Numbered from the stretch's first letter, positions 8,703-16,410 are shown. The stretch is DNA of 64,000 bases from JANXVR01 sp034667405 (GCA_034667405.1 JAXDJX010000026.1:62001-126000), one strand, 5' to 3'. Notes: a model not told the origin generated them from the letters alone. A program made the numbers and translations.

Positions 8703-9493
8703 CAGCCGAACCTCGCACCGGTCAAGGCACTCGCGCACGGGCACGTGCGCTCGGCAGGCAGTGCCGGGATCATCGAGAACAGCAGATCGCGGAGCTTGGC
8801 GTTGTTGTCGGTGAACACGCGGACCACTTCCTCGTGGATGACTGGTGGCACACCTTCGACGCCCACGTCGTAGTCGGTGATGAGGGAGATGTTCACGTAG
8901 CAGAGTTCGAGTTCGCGGGCCAGGAGCGCCTCGGGATACTGCGTCATGTTGATGACCTCCCAGCCTGCCGAGGCGAACCAAGCCGACTCCGCCCGGGTGG
9001 AGAACCGCGGCCCCTCGATCACCACCACCGTGCCGCGTTCGTGCAAGGGGATGTCGAGCGCTCGTCCCGCGGTGATCGCCGCTTCTCGCATGACCTCGCA
9101 GTAGGGATCCGCGAACGAGATATGTGTGGTCACCGGGCCGTCGTAGAACGTGTTGGCCCGGTCGCGTGTGCGATCCACGAGCTGGTCGCAGATGACGAAC
9201 TCACCGGGCTTCACGTGCGCCTGGAGCGAGCCCGTCGCGCACGGACCCAGCACGCGACCAACACCCAATTCCTTCATCGCCCATAGGTTCGCCCGGTAGG
9301 GAACCTTGTGTGGGGGGAACTCGTGGTTCAGTCCGTGGCGCGGGATGAAGGCGACGCGTTTGTCGCCCACCTTTCCGACGGTGATCGGCGCGCTCGGCTC
9401 GCCGTACGGCGTCTCCACCTGGACCGTCTCCGTGTCTTCGAGGAACGAATAGAACCCGGAGCCCCCGAATACCCCGATGTCTGCGCTGGTCAC
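8702..9493 (-). CDS. mtnP: S-methyl-5'-thioadenosine phosphorylase
   Basis: A 263-residue nucleoside phosphorylase of the MTAP type. It cleaves methylthioadenosine, a by-product of polyamine and quorum-signal synthesis, to adenine and methylthioribose-1-phosphate for methionine salvage. Visible signatures are 'GVFGGSGFY' at residues 6-14, 'RHGLNHEFPPHKVPYRAN', 'DQLVDRT', 'MTQYPEA', and 'ITDYDVG', whose aspartates are typical of enzymes recognising the 6-amino base. The GTG start at 9493 overlaps the fmdB stop by 4 bases (GTGA), so the two genes are coupled. The C-terminal tail carries two nearby cysteines. Confidence 0.92.
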   Translation of the reverse strand: MTSADIGVFGGSGFYSFLEDTETVQVETPYGEPSAPITVGKVGDKRVAFIPRHGLNHEFPPHKVPYRANLWAMKELGVGRVLGPCATGSLQAHVKPGEFVICDQLVDRTRDRANTFYDGPVTTHISFADPYCEVMREAAITAGRALDIPLHERGTVVVIEGPRFSTRAESAWFASAGWEVINMTQYPEALLARELELCYVNISLITDYDVGVEGVPPVIHEEVVRVFTDNNAKLRDLLFSMIPALPAERTCPCASALTGARFG

Positions 9494-9882
9494 GACGTCT
9501 GCTCCTTCTTGGGGGCAGGTTTGGCCGAACTGCCCGAGTCCGATGAAGGTTCCTTCTTGGCCGCGGGGGCCTTCTCGCCATCCTTCTTCTCGGAACCGCT
9601 CTTCTCGGGTCCGCTCTTCGCTTCGGAAGAGGACGCCGCAGGCTTCGAGTCGGTCCCCTGCGTGCCGTCCTTCTGTTCGGAAGATCTCTCGGAGGATTTC
9701 GACTTCTTCCCGTGGTCGGTCGCATAGAAGCCCGACCCCTTGAAGGAGATCATCGGGGCGCCGAACACCTTCCGCAGATGGCCTCCGCACGAAGGGCATA
9801 CCGTGAGGGCATCGTCCTTCATGGACTGGACGATCTCGAAGGTGTGACCGCAATCTCGGCAACGATATTCGTACGTAGGCAT
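9490..9882 (-). CDS. FmdB-family zinc-ribbon protein
   Basis: A 130-residue protein whose first 60 residues form the FmdB zinc ribbon: 'MPTYEYRC', CxxC (C8, C11) and a second CxxC ('CPSC'). The last 70 residues are a charged, Ser/Lys/Glu/Pro-rich disordered tail. In mycobacteria the homologue at this locus (Rv0991c, Ruc) is a redox-controlled chaperone with the same disordered tail; that role here is inference. It starts the fmdB-mtnP-62 aa run and is divergent from galU, an arrangement conserved in actinobacteria. The ATG at 9882 lies 9 nt after a TACACT hexamer. Confidence 0.88.
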   Translation of the reverse strand: MPTYEYRCRDCGHTFEIVQSMKDDALTVCPSCGGHLRKVFGAPMISFKGSGFYATDHGKKSKSSERSSEQKDGTQGTDSKPAASSSEAKSGPEKSGSEKKDGEKAPAAKKEPSSDSGSSAKPAPKKEQTS

Positions 9883-9891
9883 GACTCGGCG

Positions 9892-9897
9892 AGTGTA
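9892..9897 (-). promoter_or_regulatory. -10 hexamer TACACT of fmdB
   Basis: TACACT on the minus strand ends 9 nt before the fmdB ATG, giving a leader of at most a few bases. Confidence 0.4.
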
Positions 9898-9941
9898 CCG
9901 GGCACCCTCAGTAGCAACTGGCCAGGACGGCGGTTCACCTC

Positions 9942-9947
9942 TACACT
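9942..9947 (+). promoter_or_regulatory. -10 hexamer TACACT of galU
   Basis: TACACT lies 39 nt upstream of the galU GTG. Unlike most promoters here it leaves a leader of about 33 nt that carries a Shine-Dalgarno sequence (GAGGAGG). Confidence 0.4.
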
Positions 9948-9986
9948 CGCGCCCTTGCTGACCGCCACACGCGTGAGGAGGAAGAC

Positions 9987-10865
9987 GTGAAGGTCAAGAA
10001 GGCGGTGATCCCCGCGGCGGGACTGGGCACCCGCTTCCTCCCGGCGACGAAAGCGCAGCCGAAGGTCATGCTCCCGGTCCTGGATACGCCCGCGCTCCAG
10101 TACGTCGTTGAAGAGGCCGTTCGTTCGGGCATCACGGACATCCTCATCATCACCGGACGAGGCCAGCGATCCATCGAGGACCACTTCGACCGCGCCATCG
10201 AACTCGAGAACTTCCTCGAAGCGAAAGGGAAGTTCGACGAGCTGAAGGGCATCCGGGAGATCGCCGAGATGGCCTCGATCCACTACGTCCGGCAGAAGGA
10301 AGCCCTGGGCCTGGGGCATGCGGTGAGCGTCGCCGAGGCGTTCGTGGCGGAGGAGCCGTTCGCCGTCATGCTCGGCGACGACCTCATCCACGAGTCCGTT
10401 CCCTTGCTCATGGACATGATCCGGGTCCACGAGAAGTACGGGCGGAGCGTCCTGGCGGCGCTCGAGGTCAGCCGCGAGGAGATCGGCATGTACGGCTGCA
10501 TCCAACCGGAGTGGGTGGAAGAGGATCTGGCGCGCGTCGTCTCGATCATCGAAAAGCCGGAGCCCGATGAAGCTCCGTCCACGCTTGCCGCCATCGGTCG
10601 CTACGTCTTCACGCCGGAGATCTTCGCCGCGATCCACGACACGCAGCCGGGGCACGGCGGCGAGATCCAGCTCACCGACGCCATCAACCAGCTCGCGCAG
10701 GAGCAAGCGGTCTACGCGAAGCGATTCGACCACGGCCGTTTCGATGTGGGCAACCTGCTGGACTACCTGAAGGCGACCGTCGAACTCGCCCTGGAGCGCG
10801 AGGATGTCGGACCCGCCTTCCGCCGGTACCTGAGCGATGTCGGCGTGCGCGAGAAGCTCATCTGA
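9987..10865 (+). CDS. galU: UTP-glucose-1-phosphate uridylyltransferase
   Basis: A 292-residue GalU. It makes UDP-glucose from UTP and glucose-1-phosphate for wall polysaccharides and trehalose. The nucleotide-binding N-terminus 'IPAAGLGTRFLPATKAQPK' is intact, followed by 'MLPVLDTPALQYVVEEAV', 'DHFDRAIELE', 'GDDLIH' and 'RFDVGNLLDYL'. One oddity: the usual 'PKEMLP' reads PKVMLP, replacing a near-invariant Glu with Val. The GTG start at 9987 has GAGGAGG 6-8 nt upstream. It heads the galU-moeA-moaC-SepX-like series that actinobacteria conserve. Confidence 0.94.
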   Translation: MKVKKAVIPAAGLGTRFLPATKAQPKVMLPVLDTPALQYVVEEAVRSGITDILIITGRGQRSIEDHFDRAIELENFLEAKGKFDELKGIREIAEMASIHYVRQKEALGLGHAVSVAEAFVAEEPFAVMLGDDLIHESVPLLMDMIRVHEKYGRSVLAALEVSREEIGMYGCIQPEWVEEDLARVVSIIEKPEPDEAPSTLAAIGRYVFTPEIFAAIHDTQPGHGGEIQLTDAINQLAQEQAVYAKRFDHGRFDVGNLLDYLKATVELALEREDVGPAFRRYLSDVGVREKLI

Positions 10866-10874
10866 GGACACCGG

Positions 10875-10880
10875 TAGACT
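10875..10880 (+). promoter_or_regulatory. -10 hexamer TAGACT before moeA
   Basis: TAGACT ends 6 nt before the moeA ATG at 10887, just after the galU stop, so moeA can be transcribed alone as a leaderless mRNA. Confidence 0.45.
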
Positions 10881-10886
10881 CGGGAG

Positions 10887-12149
10887 ATGGCTGAGGCTCC
10901 GCAGGTGCACGATCACGACAGCGCCGAGGGCACGGTTCCGTTCGAAGAGGCCCATGCCCACGTCCTGGCCTCGGTCCACGCGCTGTCGCCGATCGCGCTC
11001 CCGCTGACGGAGGCGTTCGGGTGTGTGGTGGCCGAGGATCTCGTCGCCGCGGTGGATCTGCCCGAGTTCGCCTCGAGCGCCATGGACGGGTTCGCCGTCC
11101 GCGCCTCCGATGTGGTCACCGCCACACCGGCGAGTCCCGTGGAACTGAAGATCGCCGGGCGCGCGCGCATCGGCCGCCACCCGGATGCGACCGTGGGTGG
11201 CGGTGAGGCCGTTCGGATCGCTACCGGTGCTCCCATCCCTGCGGGCGCGGACACCATCGTTCCGATAGAGAACGCGGAGGTGACGGGAGAGATCGTCCGG
11301 TTGATCGATGCATCCTCGGCAGGGCGGCACATCCGACCGGCGGGCGAAGACGCTAGCGCCGGGCAGGTGCTGGTCTCGAAAGGCCGGCGGCTGGGTGCGC
11401 CCGAGATGGGGCTGCTCGCCAATGCCGGCCATCCTGCTCCACTCGTTCACCCGCGGCCACGCGTGGTGATCCTGTCCACCGGGGACGAGTTGGTACCGCC
11501 GACCGAGACGCCGGAGTTCGGACAGGTCCGGGATTCGAACGCGTACACGCTCTTCGCGGCGCTCAAGGAAGTGGGCGCCATACCGGTGATGGCGGGGATC
11601 GTGAAGGACGACGTCGACTCGCTGAAGGAGACGGTGTTCGACTATCTGATCCAGGCCGATGCGTTCATCTCCAGCGGCGGGGTGAGCGTGGGGGAGCGCG
11701 ATGTGGTGAAGGCGGCGTTCTTCGGCCGGGGAGACGTGCGGTTCTACAAGGTGGCGATGCAGCCCGGGATGCCGCAGGGCTTCGGGAACATCGAGGGCAA
11801 GCCGTATTTCGGGCTCCCCGGGAACCCCGTCAGCGTCTTCGTGAGCTACGAGGTGTTCGTGCGGCCGGCCGTCATGAAGATGATGGGCCGAACCCAGACC
11901 GAACGCCCCCAGATCACCGCGACGCTGACCGAGGACGTCTCGGGACCCAAGGGGAAATTGCAGTTCGCCCGCGTGCATGTGGAGCGTGGCGAACAGGGGT
12001 GGTTGGCATCGCCCACGGGGGCGCGCGGGTCGAACCTCATCTCCACGGTATCCCGCGCCAATGGTCTCGCCCTGATCCCAGCCGGTGTCGAGATGGCGCC
12101 GAAGGGCTCGCAGGTTCGCGTGGTGGTCTTCCGCGCCTCGGAGGACTGA
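10887..12149 (+). CDS. moeA: Molybdopterin molybdotransferase MoeA (gephyrin/Glp-like)
   Basis: A 420-residue MoeA homologue with all domain signatures: 'SAMDGFAVR' near residue 65, 'ATGAPIPAGADTIVP' near 112, 'LSTGDELV' near 195, 'SGGVSVGERD' near 262 and 'GLPGNPVSVF' near 310. MoeA inserts molybdate into molybdopterin. In Corynebacteriales the homologue at this same locus (Glp) is instead a divisome protein that binds FtsZ and a membrane receptor, GlpR. Here moaC follows immediately (TGATG overlap) and Mo-enzyme genes lie 8 kb away, favouring cofactor synthesis. A SepX/GlpR-like gene also follows, so a dual or division role remains open. Confidence 0.92.
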   Translation: MAEAPQVHDHDSAEGTVPFEEAHAHVLASVHALSPIALPLTEAFGCVVAEDLVAAVDLPEFASSAMDGFAVRASDVVTATPASPVELKIAGRARIGRHPDATVGGGEAVRIATGAPIPAGADTIVPIENAEVTGEIVRLIDASSAGRHIRPAGEDASAGQVLVSKGRRLGAPEMGLLANAGHPAPLVHPRPRVVILSTGDELVPPTETPEFGQVRDSNAYTLFAALKEVGAIPVMAGIVKDDVDSLKETVFDYLIQADAFISSGGVSVGERDVVKAAFFGRGDVRFYKVAMQPGMPQGFGNIEGKPYFGLPGNPVSVFVSYEVFVRPAVMKMMGRTQTERPQITATLTEDVSGPKGKLQFARVHVERGEQGWLASPTGARGSNLISTVSRANGLALIPAGVEMAPKGSQVRVVVFRASED

Positions 12150-12640
12150 TGGCGAACGACCAGGCGGGTGCGGACGGCATCACGCGCATCGTCGAGGTCG
12201 GGGCGAAGTCCGAGACCGAACGCGAGGCGGTCGCCGAAGCCTGGCTCGTGTCAACGCCCGAGGCTGTCGCCAACCTGGTGGCCGGGACGAAGAAGGGCGA
12301 CCCGATCGAGGCCGCGAAGATCGCCGGCATCATGGGCGTGAAGCGAACCCCGGACCTCCTGCCGTTCTGCCATCCATTGCGCATCACCGGCGTCGAATTG
12401 GTTGTCGAGCCGCAAGAGACCGCGGGCCGGATGAGGGTTGAGTCCACGGTTCGCGCCACCGATCGCACGGGCGTGGAGATGGAGGCACTCACTGCCGCAA
12501 CGGTCGCTGCGCTCAGTCTCTACGACACGGCGAAAGCGTTCGATGCGGCCGCATGGATCGAGGGTGTGCGCCTCTTGCGCAAGTCCGGCGGCAGATCGGG
12601 CGAGTATCGCGCCGGAGAATCACCTCGCGCCGACAGGTGA
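12149..12640 (+). CDS. moaC: Cyclic pyranopterin monophosphate synthase MoaC
   Basis: A 163-residue MoaC, which turns the MoaA product into cyclic pyranopterin monophosphate in molybdenum cofactor synthesis. Active-site segments are present: 'LLPFCHPL' (catalytic His) near residue 72, 'RTGVEMEALTA' (two Glu) near 107, and 'LYDTAKA' (Asp, Lys) near 125. The ATG at 12149 overlaps the moeA stop by one base, with GGAGGA just upstream inside moeA. A longer upstream frame is rejected because it lies wholly within moeA. The C-terminus has a short basic Gly/Ser tail. Confidence 0.94.
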   Translation: MANDQAGADGITRIVEVGAKSETEREAVAEAWLVSTPEAVANLVAGTKKGDPIEAAKIAGIMGVKRTPDLLPFCHPLRITGVELVVEPQETAGRMRVESTVRATDRTGVEMEALTAATVAALSLYDTAKAFDAAAWIEGVRLLRKSGGRSGEYRAGESPRADR

Positions 12641-12664
12641 ACGGATAACGGTCCGCAACCCGCT

Positions 12665-12682
12665 TTGTGAAAAAGTTCTCTG
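12665..12682. promoter_or_regulatory. Weak Rex-box-like element in an AT-richer gap
   Basis: The 145-base gap between moaC and the SepX-like gene is visibly less GC-rich than its surroundings. It contains TTGTGAA-AAAG-TTCTCTG, matching the left half of the Rex consensus (TTGTGAA-N4-TTCACAA) fully and 4 of 7 bases of the right half. It could equally be a -35 region for the downstream gene. Weak evidence. Confidence 0.2.
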
Positions 12683-12785
12683 AATTACAGCGATGTGCTT
12701 TATCGCCCCAACATGTGGTGCTAGCTTCCGGTTCCAGCCTAGATGTTGTGTGTCATCGACCGTGATCCGAACGGAGGCTGGCGAG

Positions 12786-13355
12786 TTGGAATGGCTGCTC
12801 CTGGCTGCGTTAGGCATCATGTGGGTGGCGTTCTTGATGCCGACGGACCGCCGTCGACATGCCCCGCATAAGGGCGTCGAGGATTTCGAGCACAGGATGG
12901 AGCTCTTGGCGCAAGCTGAAACGTACGGCACCGAAGGCCGATGGATCGTCACCCCACGCAAGGGGGTGCAGTTCGTCGGCCCCGCCGAACGCCACAAAGC
13001 TCGTGCTCGGGAACGTCGCCGAACGGTCCTCGTCTTCCTTCTCGAATCCATCGGGTTCACGTTCATCATCGGCTTGGTGCCGCCGCTTCGGGTCGCATGG
13101 TCGCTCACCGCGCTGCTCGGTGTGGCGCTCGGCCTCTACGTCTGGCTCCTGATCTCGATGAAGCATCAGGGGGCCCAGCATCCGCACGATCGGGTCCGCG
13201 CGGCCCGCGCACCGGCGAACTCCGTATCGACACCTCCGCCCATCCGTCACGTCGCAGGTGGAGCGGGTCTGGCCCGGCCCACGTTCAATGGATTGGGAAC
13301 GTTGGGCGAAGGCGACCGCGTGCACGTCGTGGTCAAGCACGCGACGGCGCTCTGA
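12786..13355 (+). CDS. SepX/GlpR-like three-TM membrane protein
   Basis: A 189-residue protein. TM1 (about residues 2-18) ends in 'FLMPTDRRR'. A cytoplasmic loop of about 65 residues follows ('GVEDFEHRMELLAQ', then a basic 'RARERRRT'), then two adjacent helices (about 80-100 and 105-127) and a variable C-terminal tail. This order matches the actinobacterial division proteins SepX (Streptomyces) and GlpR (Corynebacterium), encoded at the same place downstream of galU-moeA. It is shorter than those homologues and diverged, so the call rests on architecture and locus. The TTG start at 12786 is supported by GGAGG with 8 nt spacing; an ATG-type start upstream would add a cysteine-rich stretch and lose that site. 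Confidence 0.6.
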   Translation: MEWLLLAALGIMWVAFLMPTDRRRHAPHKGVEDFEHRMELLAQAETYGTEGRWIVTPRKGVQFVGPAERHKARARERRRTVLVFLLESIGFTFIIGLVPPLRVAWSLTALLGVALGLYVWLLISMKHQGAQHPHDRVRAARAPANSVSTPPPIRHVAGGAGLARPTFNGLGTLGEGDRVHVVVKHATAL

Positions 13356-13392
13356 CCCGACACGTCCGCAGCGGTCGCTCTGGGGGCCCTGC

Positions 13393-13398
13393 TACCCT
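13393..13398 (+). promoter_or_regulatory. -10 hexamer TACCCT of the tRNA gene
   Basis: TACCCT ends 14 nt before the mature tRNA 5' end, a normal spacing for a short precursor leader. Confidence 0.4.
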
Positions 13399-13412
13399 GA
13401 ACCCGTTCCAAC

Positions 13413-13486
13413 GGGGGTGTAGCTCAGCCCGGTAGAGCACTGCGTTCGCAACGCAGGGGTCAGGGGTTCAAGTCCCCTCACCTCCA
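13413..13486 (+). tRNA. tRNA-Ala (anticodon CGC)
   Basis: A 74-nt cloverleaf can be folded by hand. The 7-bp acceptor stem (GGGGGTG with CACCTCC) contains the G3-U70 pair that defines alanine tRNAs. The anticodon stem CTGCG/CGCAG encloses the loop TTCGCAA with anticodon CGC, reading GCG codons. The T-arm AGGGG/CCCCT has loop TTCAAGT. The discriminator is A, and CCA is not encoded. Its position after the SepX-like gene shows no sign of an integrated element: no integrase or repeated 3' end nearby. Confidence 0.95.
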
Positions 13487-13570
13487 CTCGATTGGTCCCC
13501 GCTCCTTGCACCGCTGTAACGCTGCACCCAGAATCGATGGACCGCTCGCTTCCCATCGAGGAGGGGATCC

Positions 13571-14053
13571 ATGCGCCAGGACAAGATCGACTATGTAGCT
13601 GTGCTCGGGACTGTTGGAGGACTGCTCGGATTCATCGGGGTGTACCTCTACTGGTGGTACTACGCCTTCACCTACCAAGGCGTCGGCTTCACGCAGAACC
13701 TCCGTGGCGTCGAGGATTGGTCCGGCGTCGCGGCGATGGTGGCCGGCCTCACGGCGTTCGCGTTCGGTGGCGCCTATCTGCTCATGGACGATCCCGCGAT
13801 CAGGAAGATCACCGGCGGGCTCATGGGCGTGGGAGCGATCTTCCTCTTGGCGATGACCATCCTCGGGATGTTCCGCACCGATCTCGCGGTGGGCGTGCCC
13901 CTGGTGCCGGGGCCTCCGGGCGAGATGGCCCACTACACGAAGGGTCTGGCCGGCGGCATCTTCCTATCGATGGTGGGGGGCGTCGTGGCGGTGATCGCCA
14001 CGATCATGATGATCGGCCGCGATACGTCGCCCGAGGCCTCGGGAGCGGTCTAA
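13571..14053 (+). CDS. Small four-helix membrane protein, unknown
   Basis: A 160-residue hydrophobic protein with four predicted transmembrane helices (about residues 8-28, 52-72, 80-98, 122-145). Between helices 1 and 2 is an aromatic stretch ('YLYWWYYAFTYQ') that should lie at the membrane surface. No family recognised. The ATG at 13571 follows a strong GAGGAGGGG ribosome site. It stands alone between the tRNA and the LysA-like gene, 84 bases after the tRNA. Confidence 0.65.
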   Translation: MRQDKIDYVAVLGTVGGLLGFIGVYLYWWYYAFTYQGVGFTQNLRGVEDWSGVAAMVAGLTAFAFGGAYLLMDDPAIRKITGGLMGVGAIFLLAMTILGMFRTDLAVGVPLVPGPPGEMAHYTKGLAGGIFLSMVGGVVAVIATIMMIGRDTSPEASGAV

Positions 14054-14083
14054 CCGACGGTCACTTCGGCGGCGACGGACCGG

Positions 14084-14089
14084 TAGCCT
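14084..14089 (+). promoter_or_regulatory. -10 hexamer TAGCCT, leaderless
   Basis: TAGCCT ends 6 nt before the ATG at 14096 with no ribosome site between. Confidence 0.45.
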
Positions 14090-14095
14090 TCCCGC

Positions 14096-15325
14096 ATGTC
14101 CACGTCCGTCCGAACATGGTGGTCGCGTCCCGGTCTCGACATCAGGGACGGCCGGCTGCACGTCGCCGGTCGCGACGCCGAGTCGGTCGCCCGCGAGCAT
14201 GGGACCCCCTTGTACGCCTACGACCTGGAGCGGGTCGCCGAGCAGGCCGTCTCGCTCCGTGATGCGGTGACCTCGGCGGGGCTCGCGCCCGTGGTTCGCC
14301 TCGCGTTGAAGGCGCAGCGGGAGCCGGAGCTCCTCGCGTTCCTGCGTGACCGGACGCCGTTCGTGCAGATGGATGTGTGTTCGCCGGGCGAGATCGACTG
14401 GGCCATCAACCATGGGTGGGCGTCGGGTGAGATCAGCTACACGGGGACGAACGTGAGCGGGCGTGATCTGGAACGGATCACGGCCGCGGGGGTCCATCTG
14501 AACGTCGATCTGCTCACGCAGGTTGAGCGGGTGGGGCGGGAGGCTCCCGGTTCGACCATCGGGATTAGGGTTAACCCAAGGATCGGTGCGTCGTGGGACG
14601 GGGCCGGCGAGACCCTCTACACGGGGGAACGCCCGACGAAGTTCGGGCTCTTCGCCGAGCAACTGCCCGACGCCCTTGCGATCGCGGAGCGCGCGAACCT
14701 CACCTTCGACACCGTGCACGTGCACGTCGGAGACGGCTACCTTTCCGACGGGCTCCCCGTCTTCGAGGAGACCGTTCGCCGGGTGGCGGCCATGATCGGC
14801 ACGTTGCAGGCGGCCGGCTGCCCCATCCGCGAGGTCAACACCGGCGGGGGATTGGGTGTTCCGCAACGAGCCGGCGATCGGCCGCTGGACCTGGACGCGT
14901 GGGCCAACATCCTGGGACGACACCTAGGGTCACTTGGGGTCGCCGTGGGTACGGAACCGGGTGACTTCCTGGTGAAAGAGTGTGGTGTAGCGCTTGCCGA
15001 AGTCGTCGGCGTTGAGATGCGAGACGGTGTCCGGTTCATCGGTCTGGACATGGGATGGAACGTCATGGGCGAACACTTCGTCTACGACTCGTTGGTCGAC
15101 ATCGTGCTCTGTCGTGATGTGGAAGGGGAGGCATTCGACGCCGCGACTATCAGCGGCAACATCAACGAGGGAAACGACCTCTTCGCGCAGGATTACCCCT
15201 TCCCGGACGTACGCGAGGGAGACATCGTCGCGGCGATCGGGGTCGGGAGCTACAACGCGTCCATGACCAGCGTCCATTGTCCGCGCGAACCCGCCGGCGT
15301 GGTGGCGTTCAAGGACCGCCGATGA
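14096..15325 (+). CDS. LysA-like fold-III PLP decarboxylase with altered active-site motif
   Basis: A 409-residue member of the diaminopimelate/ornithine decarboxylase family: alanine-racemase-like TIM barrel, then a beta domain. The PLP lysine is in 'VRLALKAQ' near residue 76; the phosphate-binding loop 'NTGGGLGVP' is near 248. Where LysA has CESGD, the C-terminal domain reads 'GNINEGNDLF', so the substrate-contacting Cys from the partner subunit is replaced by Asn, and 'GVGSYNASM' replaces 'DAGAYGFSM'. The substrate is therefore probably not diaminopimelate. The stop overlaps the next ATG by 4 bases, coupling it to a metallo-hydrolase. Confidence 0.75.
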   Translation: MSTSVRTWWSRPGLDIRDGRLHVAGRDAESVAREHGTPLYAYDLERVAEQAVSLRDAVTSAGLAPVVRLALKAQREPELLAFLRDRTPFVQMDVCSPGEIDWAINHGWASGEISYTGTNVSGRDLERITAAGVHLNVDLLTQVERVGREAPGSTIGIRVNPRIGASWDGAGETLYTGERPTKFGLFAEQLPDALAIAERANLTFDTVHVHVGDGYLSDGLPVFEETVRRVAAMIGTLQAAGCPIREVNTGGGLGVPQRAGDRPLDLDAWANILGRHLGSLGVAVGTEPGDFLVKECGVALAEVVGVEMRDGVRFIGLDMGWNVMGEHFVYDSLVDIVLCRDVEGEAFDAATISGNINEGNDLFAQDYPFPDVREGDIVAAIGVGSYNASMTSVHCPREPAGVVAFKDRR

Positions 15326-16092
15326 ACCCGGGGCTGCAGACCGCGGAACACTGGTTCACCGCCGAACCGATCGAAGACGGTCTGACCCTCATGTGGGAAC
15401 CGCACATCGCCGAGTTCTTCGTCTCCAACGTGTGGCACGTCCGCGGACGCGATCGGGACCTCTTGGTCGACACGGCCAACGGGATCGGAGATCTCCGCGG
15501 CGAGGTCACTCCGCTCCTGGAGGGCCGAGAGGTATTGGCCGTGGCGACACACGAACATTTCGACCACATGGGAGGGCTGTACGCCTTCGACGAACGCCTC
15601 TGTCACGCCCTGGATGCGGCGGGGGTACGCGATCCTTATGCGATCGCCTCATCTCCCGAGGACTGGCCGGACGGACTCGCGGAGGAGATCCGTGCCTATG
15701 GGTACGAACCGCCCGGGCGGCTCCTCACTGCGCTGCCCTCTCCCGACTTCGACGAGGCGTCGTGGCGGACGCCTCCGGCCGAACCAACCTCACTGTTGGA
15801 GGAAGGAGAAGTCCTGGATCTCGGGGACCGAGCGTTCGAAGTGCTGCACGTCCCCGGCCACACTGCGGGCTCGATCGCGCTCTGGGAGGCATCGACCGGG
15901 ACGTTGTTCACCGGCGATGCGTTCTACGTCGACGACGCGGTGATGTTCGACGACGAAGTGGCGGGCCTCCGATCGCTCCGTCGGCTGCGGGACCTGCCCG
16001 CGCGGATCGTCCTTGGTGGGCACGGTCCGGTGTTCGACGGTGACCGCCTTCGCTCGGCCATCGATGCCGAACTCGCTGCTCGCGGCGCCTGA
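15322..16092 (+). CDS. Metallo-beta-lactamase-fold hydrolase
   Basis: A 256-residue MBL-fold protein with the metal motif in 'THEHFDHMGG' near residue 75, a third His in 'VPGHTAGS' near 177, an Asp in 'FTGDAF' near 197 and a terminal His in 'GGHGPVF' near 231. This is the glyoxalase II-like branch, usually thioester, lactone or phosphoester hydrolases. The ATG at 15322 overlaps the decarboxylase stop (ATGA), so the pair is a two-gene operon and probably one pathway. A longer frame from 15277 is rejected because it lies inside the decarboxylase gene. Confidence 0.82.
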   Translation: MNPGLQTAEHWFTAEPIEDGLTLMWEPHIAEFFVSNVWHVRGRDRDLLVDTANGIGDLRGEVTPLLEGREVLAVATHEHFDHMGGLYAFDERLCHALDAAGVRDPYAIASSPEDWPDGLAEEIRAYGYEPPGRLLTALPSPDFDEASWRTPPAEPTSLLEEGEVLDLGDRAFEVLHVPGHTAGSIALWEASTGTLFTGDAFYVDDAVMFDDEVAGLRSLRRLRDLPARIVLGGHGPVFDGDRLRSAIDAELAARGA

Positions 16093-16100
16093 CCGGCGGA

Positions 16101-16115
16101 CCGGGGCCACCCCGG
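16101..16115 (+). terminator. Short GC hairpin after the MBL gene
   Basis: CCGGGG-CCA-CCCCGG, a 6-bp stem with a 3-nt loop, 9 bases after the MBL stop. No T-run, so only a possible terminator. Confidence 0.25.
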
Positions 16116-16179
16116 CGGGATGGGTCGCGGCCGTCGGAACCGCGAATCCCGAGGATCTCCCCCGCCGGGGCGCGCCGGC

Positions 16180-16410
16180 TTACGTGCCGCCGACCAGGTG
16201 ACCCAACGCGGTCGCTGCGCTCCTCGCGTACCGCGGCGAACCGTTGGGGCAGAGCGTGACCCCTGCCGGCCGGCCCGCGGTGGAAGGGTCGGCGCCCTCG
16301 CTCGTGTCGCCGCTCGACGCCTCAACCCACAGGATGACGGCGGTCGTAACGGCGGGCGCGATGACGCCTGCGGGGATACTGCGACGGAGGGTCCCTCTGA
16401 TCCGTGGCAC
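16180..16410 (-). CDS. Possible small membrane protein, 76 aa
   Basis: The interval 16093-16508 is the only gap over 300 bases in the window. Its most gene-like content is this minus-strand frame of 76 residues. It begins GTG, has a basic start ('MPRIRGTLRRS'), one hydrophobic helix ('GVIAPAVTTAVILWV') and a soluble tail containing 'LCPNG'. Codon third positions are almost all G or C, as in the real genes here. There is no good ribosome site and no recognised family, so it may be a chance frame in GC-rich DNA. Confidence 0.3.
   Translation of the reverse strand: MPRIRGTLRRSIPAGVIAPAVTTAVILWVEASSGDTSEGADPSTAGRPAGVTLCPNGSPRYARSAATALGHLVGGT

Noticed and set aside
9819..11978. A 719-residue open frame on the minus strand
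   Set aside because: It is antisense to galU and moeA, whose family motifs are unmistakable. Its composition (Arg/His/Asp-rich, no domains) is that of a shadow frame.
13413..13570. Integration site at tRNA-Ala
   Set aside because: No integrase, no duplicated tRNA 3' end noticed, and the next gene is an ordinary small membrane protein.
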